6,825 bases of DNA from contig CAZOHB010000141.1 of assembly GCA_964579345.1 (NCBI GenBank), positions 1 through 6,825 of the forward strand, read 5' to 3'. This DNA is from RGIG5612 sp964579345. Lineage in GTDB: Bacteria > Bacillota > Clostridia > Lachnospirales > Lachnospiraceae. This document shows, piece by piece, positions 6,600-6,825 of the stretch. A model generated the notes under the pieces. It did not search any database. It saw only the letters and a list, made by a program, of their open reading frames with translations, and was not told where the DNA came from. The stretch's first letter is position 1, and every line of letters starts with the position of its first letter. The position numbers and the translations under genes were made by a program.

Positions 6600-6825
6600 T
6601 TATGAAAGTTTCCAGAATCCCGTTCCGGTTTCCGGATCAAATTTCCGACGGATCACACCACCCTGTACCGGACGCAGCTCGATCTCCGCCGTATAAAGCA
6701 CCGTCGTGGATTTCAGATGTCCGGAAACGCTTTTATGCGCGCCGTTTTCCAGATACGTCAGCAATGCATGCGTATGATGGAAAAGCTGATCGTCGTCATC
6801 CGAAACGATATTGCCCATGATGGAA
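6600..6825 (-). CDS. PPC/DUF296-domain DNA-binding-like protein, 5' end missing
   Basis: The frame stays open to the window edge (74 visible codons plus stop), so this is the C-terminal half of a protein whose relatives are about 140 residues long. An in-frame ATG at 6816-6818 is unlikely to be the start because it lies inside the conserved fold (SIMGNIVSDDD). The segments HHTHALL, VSGHL, VLYTAEIEL and VIRRKFDPETGTGFWKL match the bacterial PPC (DUF296) domain, a small trimeric beta-alpha fold also found in plant AT-hook proteins. A His cluster (HTH) and the GHL motif are typical of bacterial members. These stand alone without an AT hook; their function is not established. It is the first visible gene of the operon with the dipeptidase, 20 bp upstream of it. 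Confidence 0.83.
   Translation of the reverse strand, partial: SIMGNIVSDDDDQLFHHTHALLTYLENGAHKSVSGHLKSTTVLYTAEIELRPVQGGVIRRKFDPETGTGFWKLS

Overview
The window looks like chromosomal DNA of an anaerobic Gram-positive bacterium, most likely class Clostridia (Bacillota). This is inferred from four things: strong AAGGAG-type ribosome binding sites, moderate GC content, protein families typical of that group, and two copies of a GGGGACGGT.../...ACCGTCCCC intergenic palindrome of a kind common in those genomes. No species can be assigned from the sequence alone.

Layout. Two + strand genes fill the left side (1-3016). The first is the 3' part of a DUF7064-type protein (CrtC/AttH lipocalin-like). 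It is directly followed, stop codon against start codon, by an 802-residue phosphoenolpyruvate-synthase-like dikinase with the domain order of rifampin phosphotransferases: ATP-grasp, substrate domain, C-terminal swivelling His domain. The pair converges on a block of - strand genes. A 151-bp convergent gap (3017-3167) holds one palindromic repeat copy and a clear intrinsic terminator for the - strand.

Right side, in - strand transcription order: a PPC/DUF296 protein (cut by the window edge), an M19 dipeptidase, a COG1237 MptE-like metallo-beta-lactamase-fold protein, a second palindromic repeat copy, a nucleoside 2-deoxyribosyltransferase with a full set of active-site residues, and then a NifX-like/FKBP (SlyD-type) fusion protein. 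The first three genes are tightly spaced (20 bp and 7 bp) and look like one operon. The deoxyribosyltransferase may be read through from it. The fusion gene has its own promoter, with a perfect 12-bp palindrome in the promoter spacer, and its own terminator, so it looks like a separately regulated single-gene unit.

Most notable items: (1) the dikinase paired with a DUF7064 protein, a candidate ATP-driven phosphotransfer system with unknown substrate; (2) the fusion of a NifX-like cofactor-binding domain, a Cys/His-rich linker and a SlyD-type prolyl isomerase, with its palindromic putative operator; (3) the two decorated palindromic repeats, one of which carries a small internal duplication. 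No RNA gene, CRISPR array, insertion sequence or phage gene was seen. No gap between genes exceeds 190 bp.
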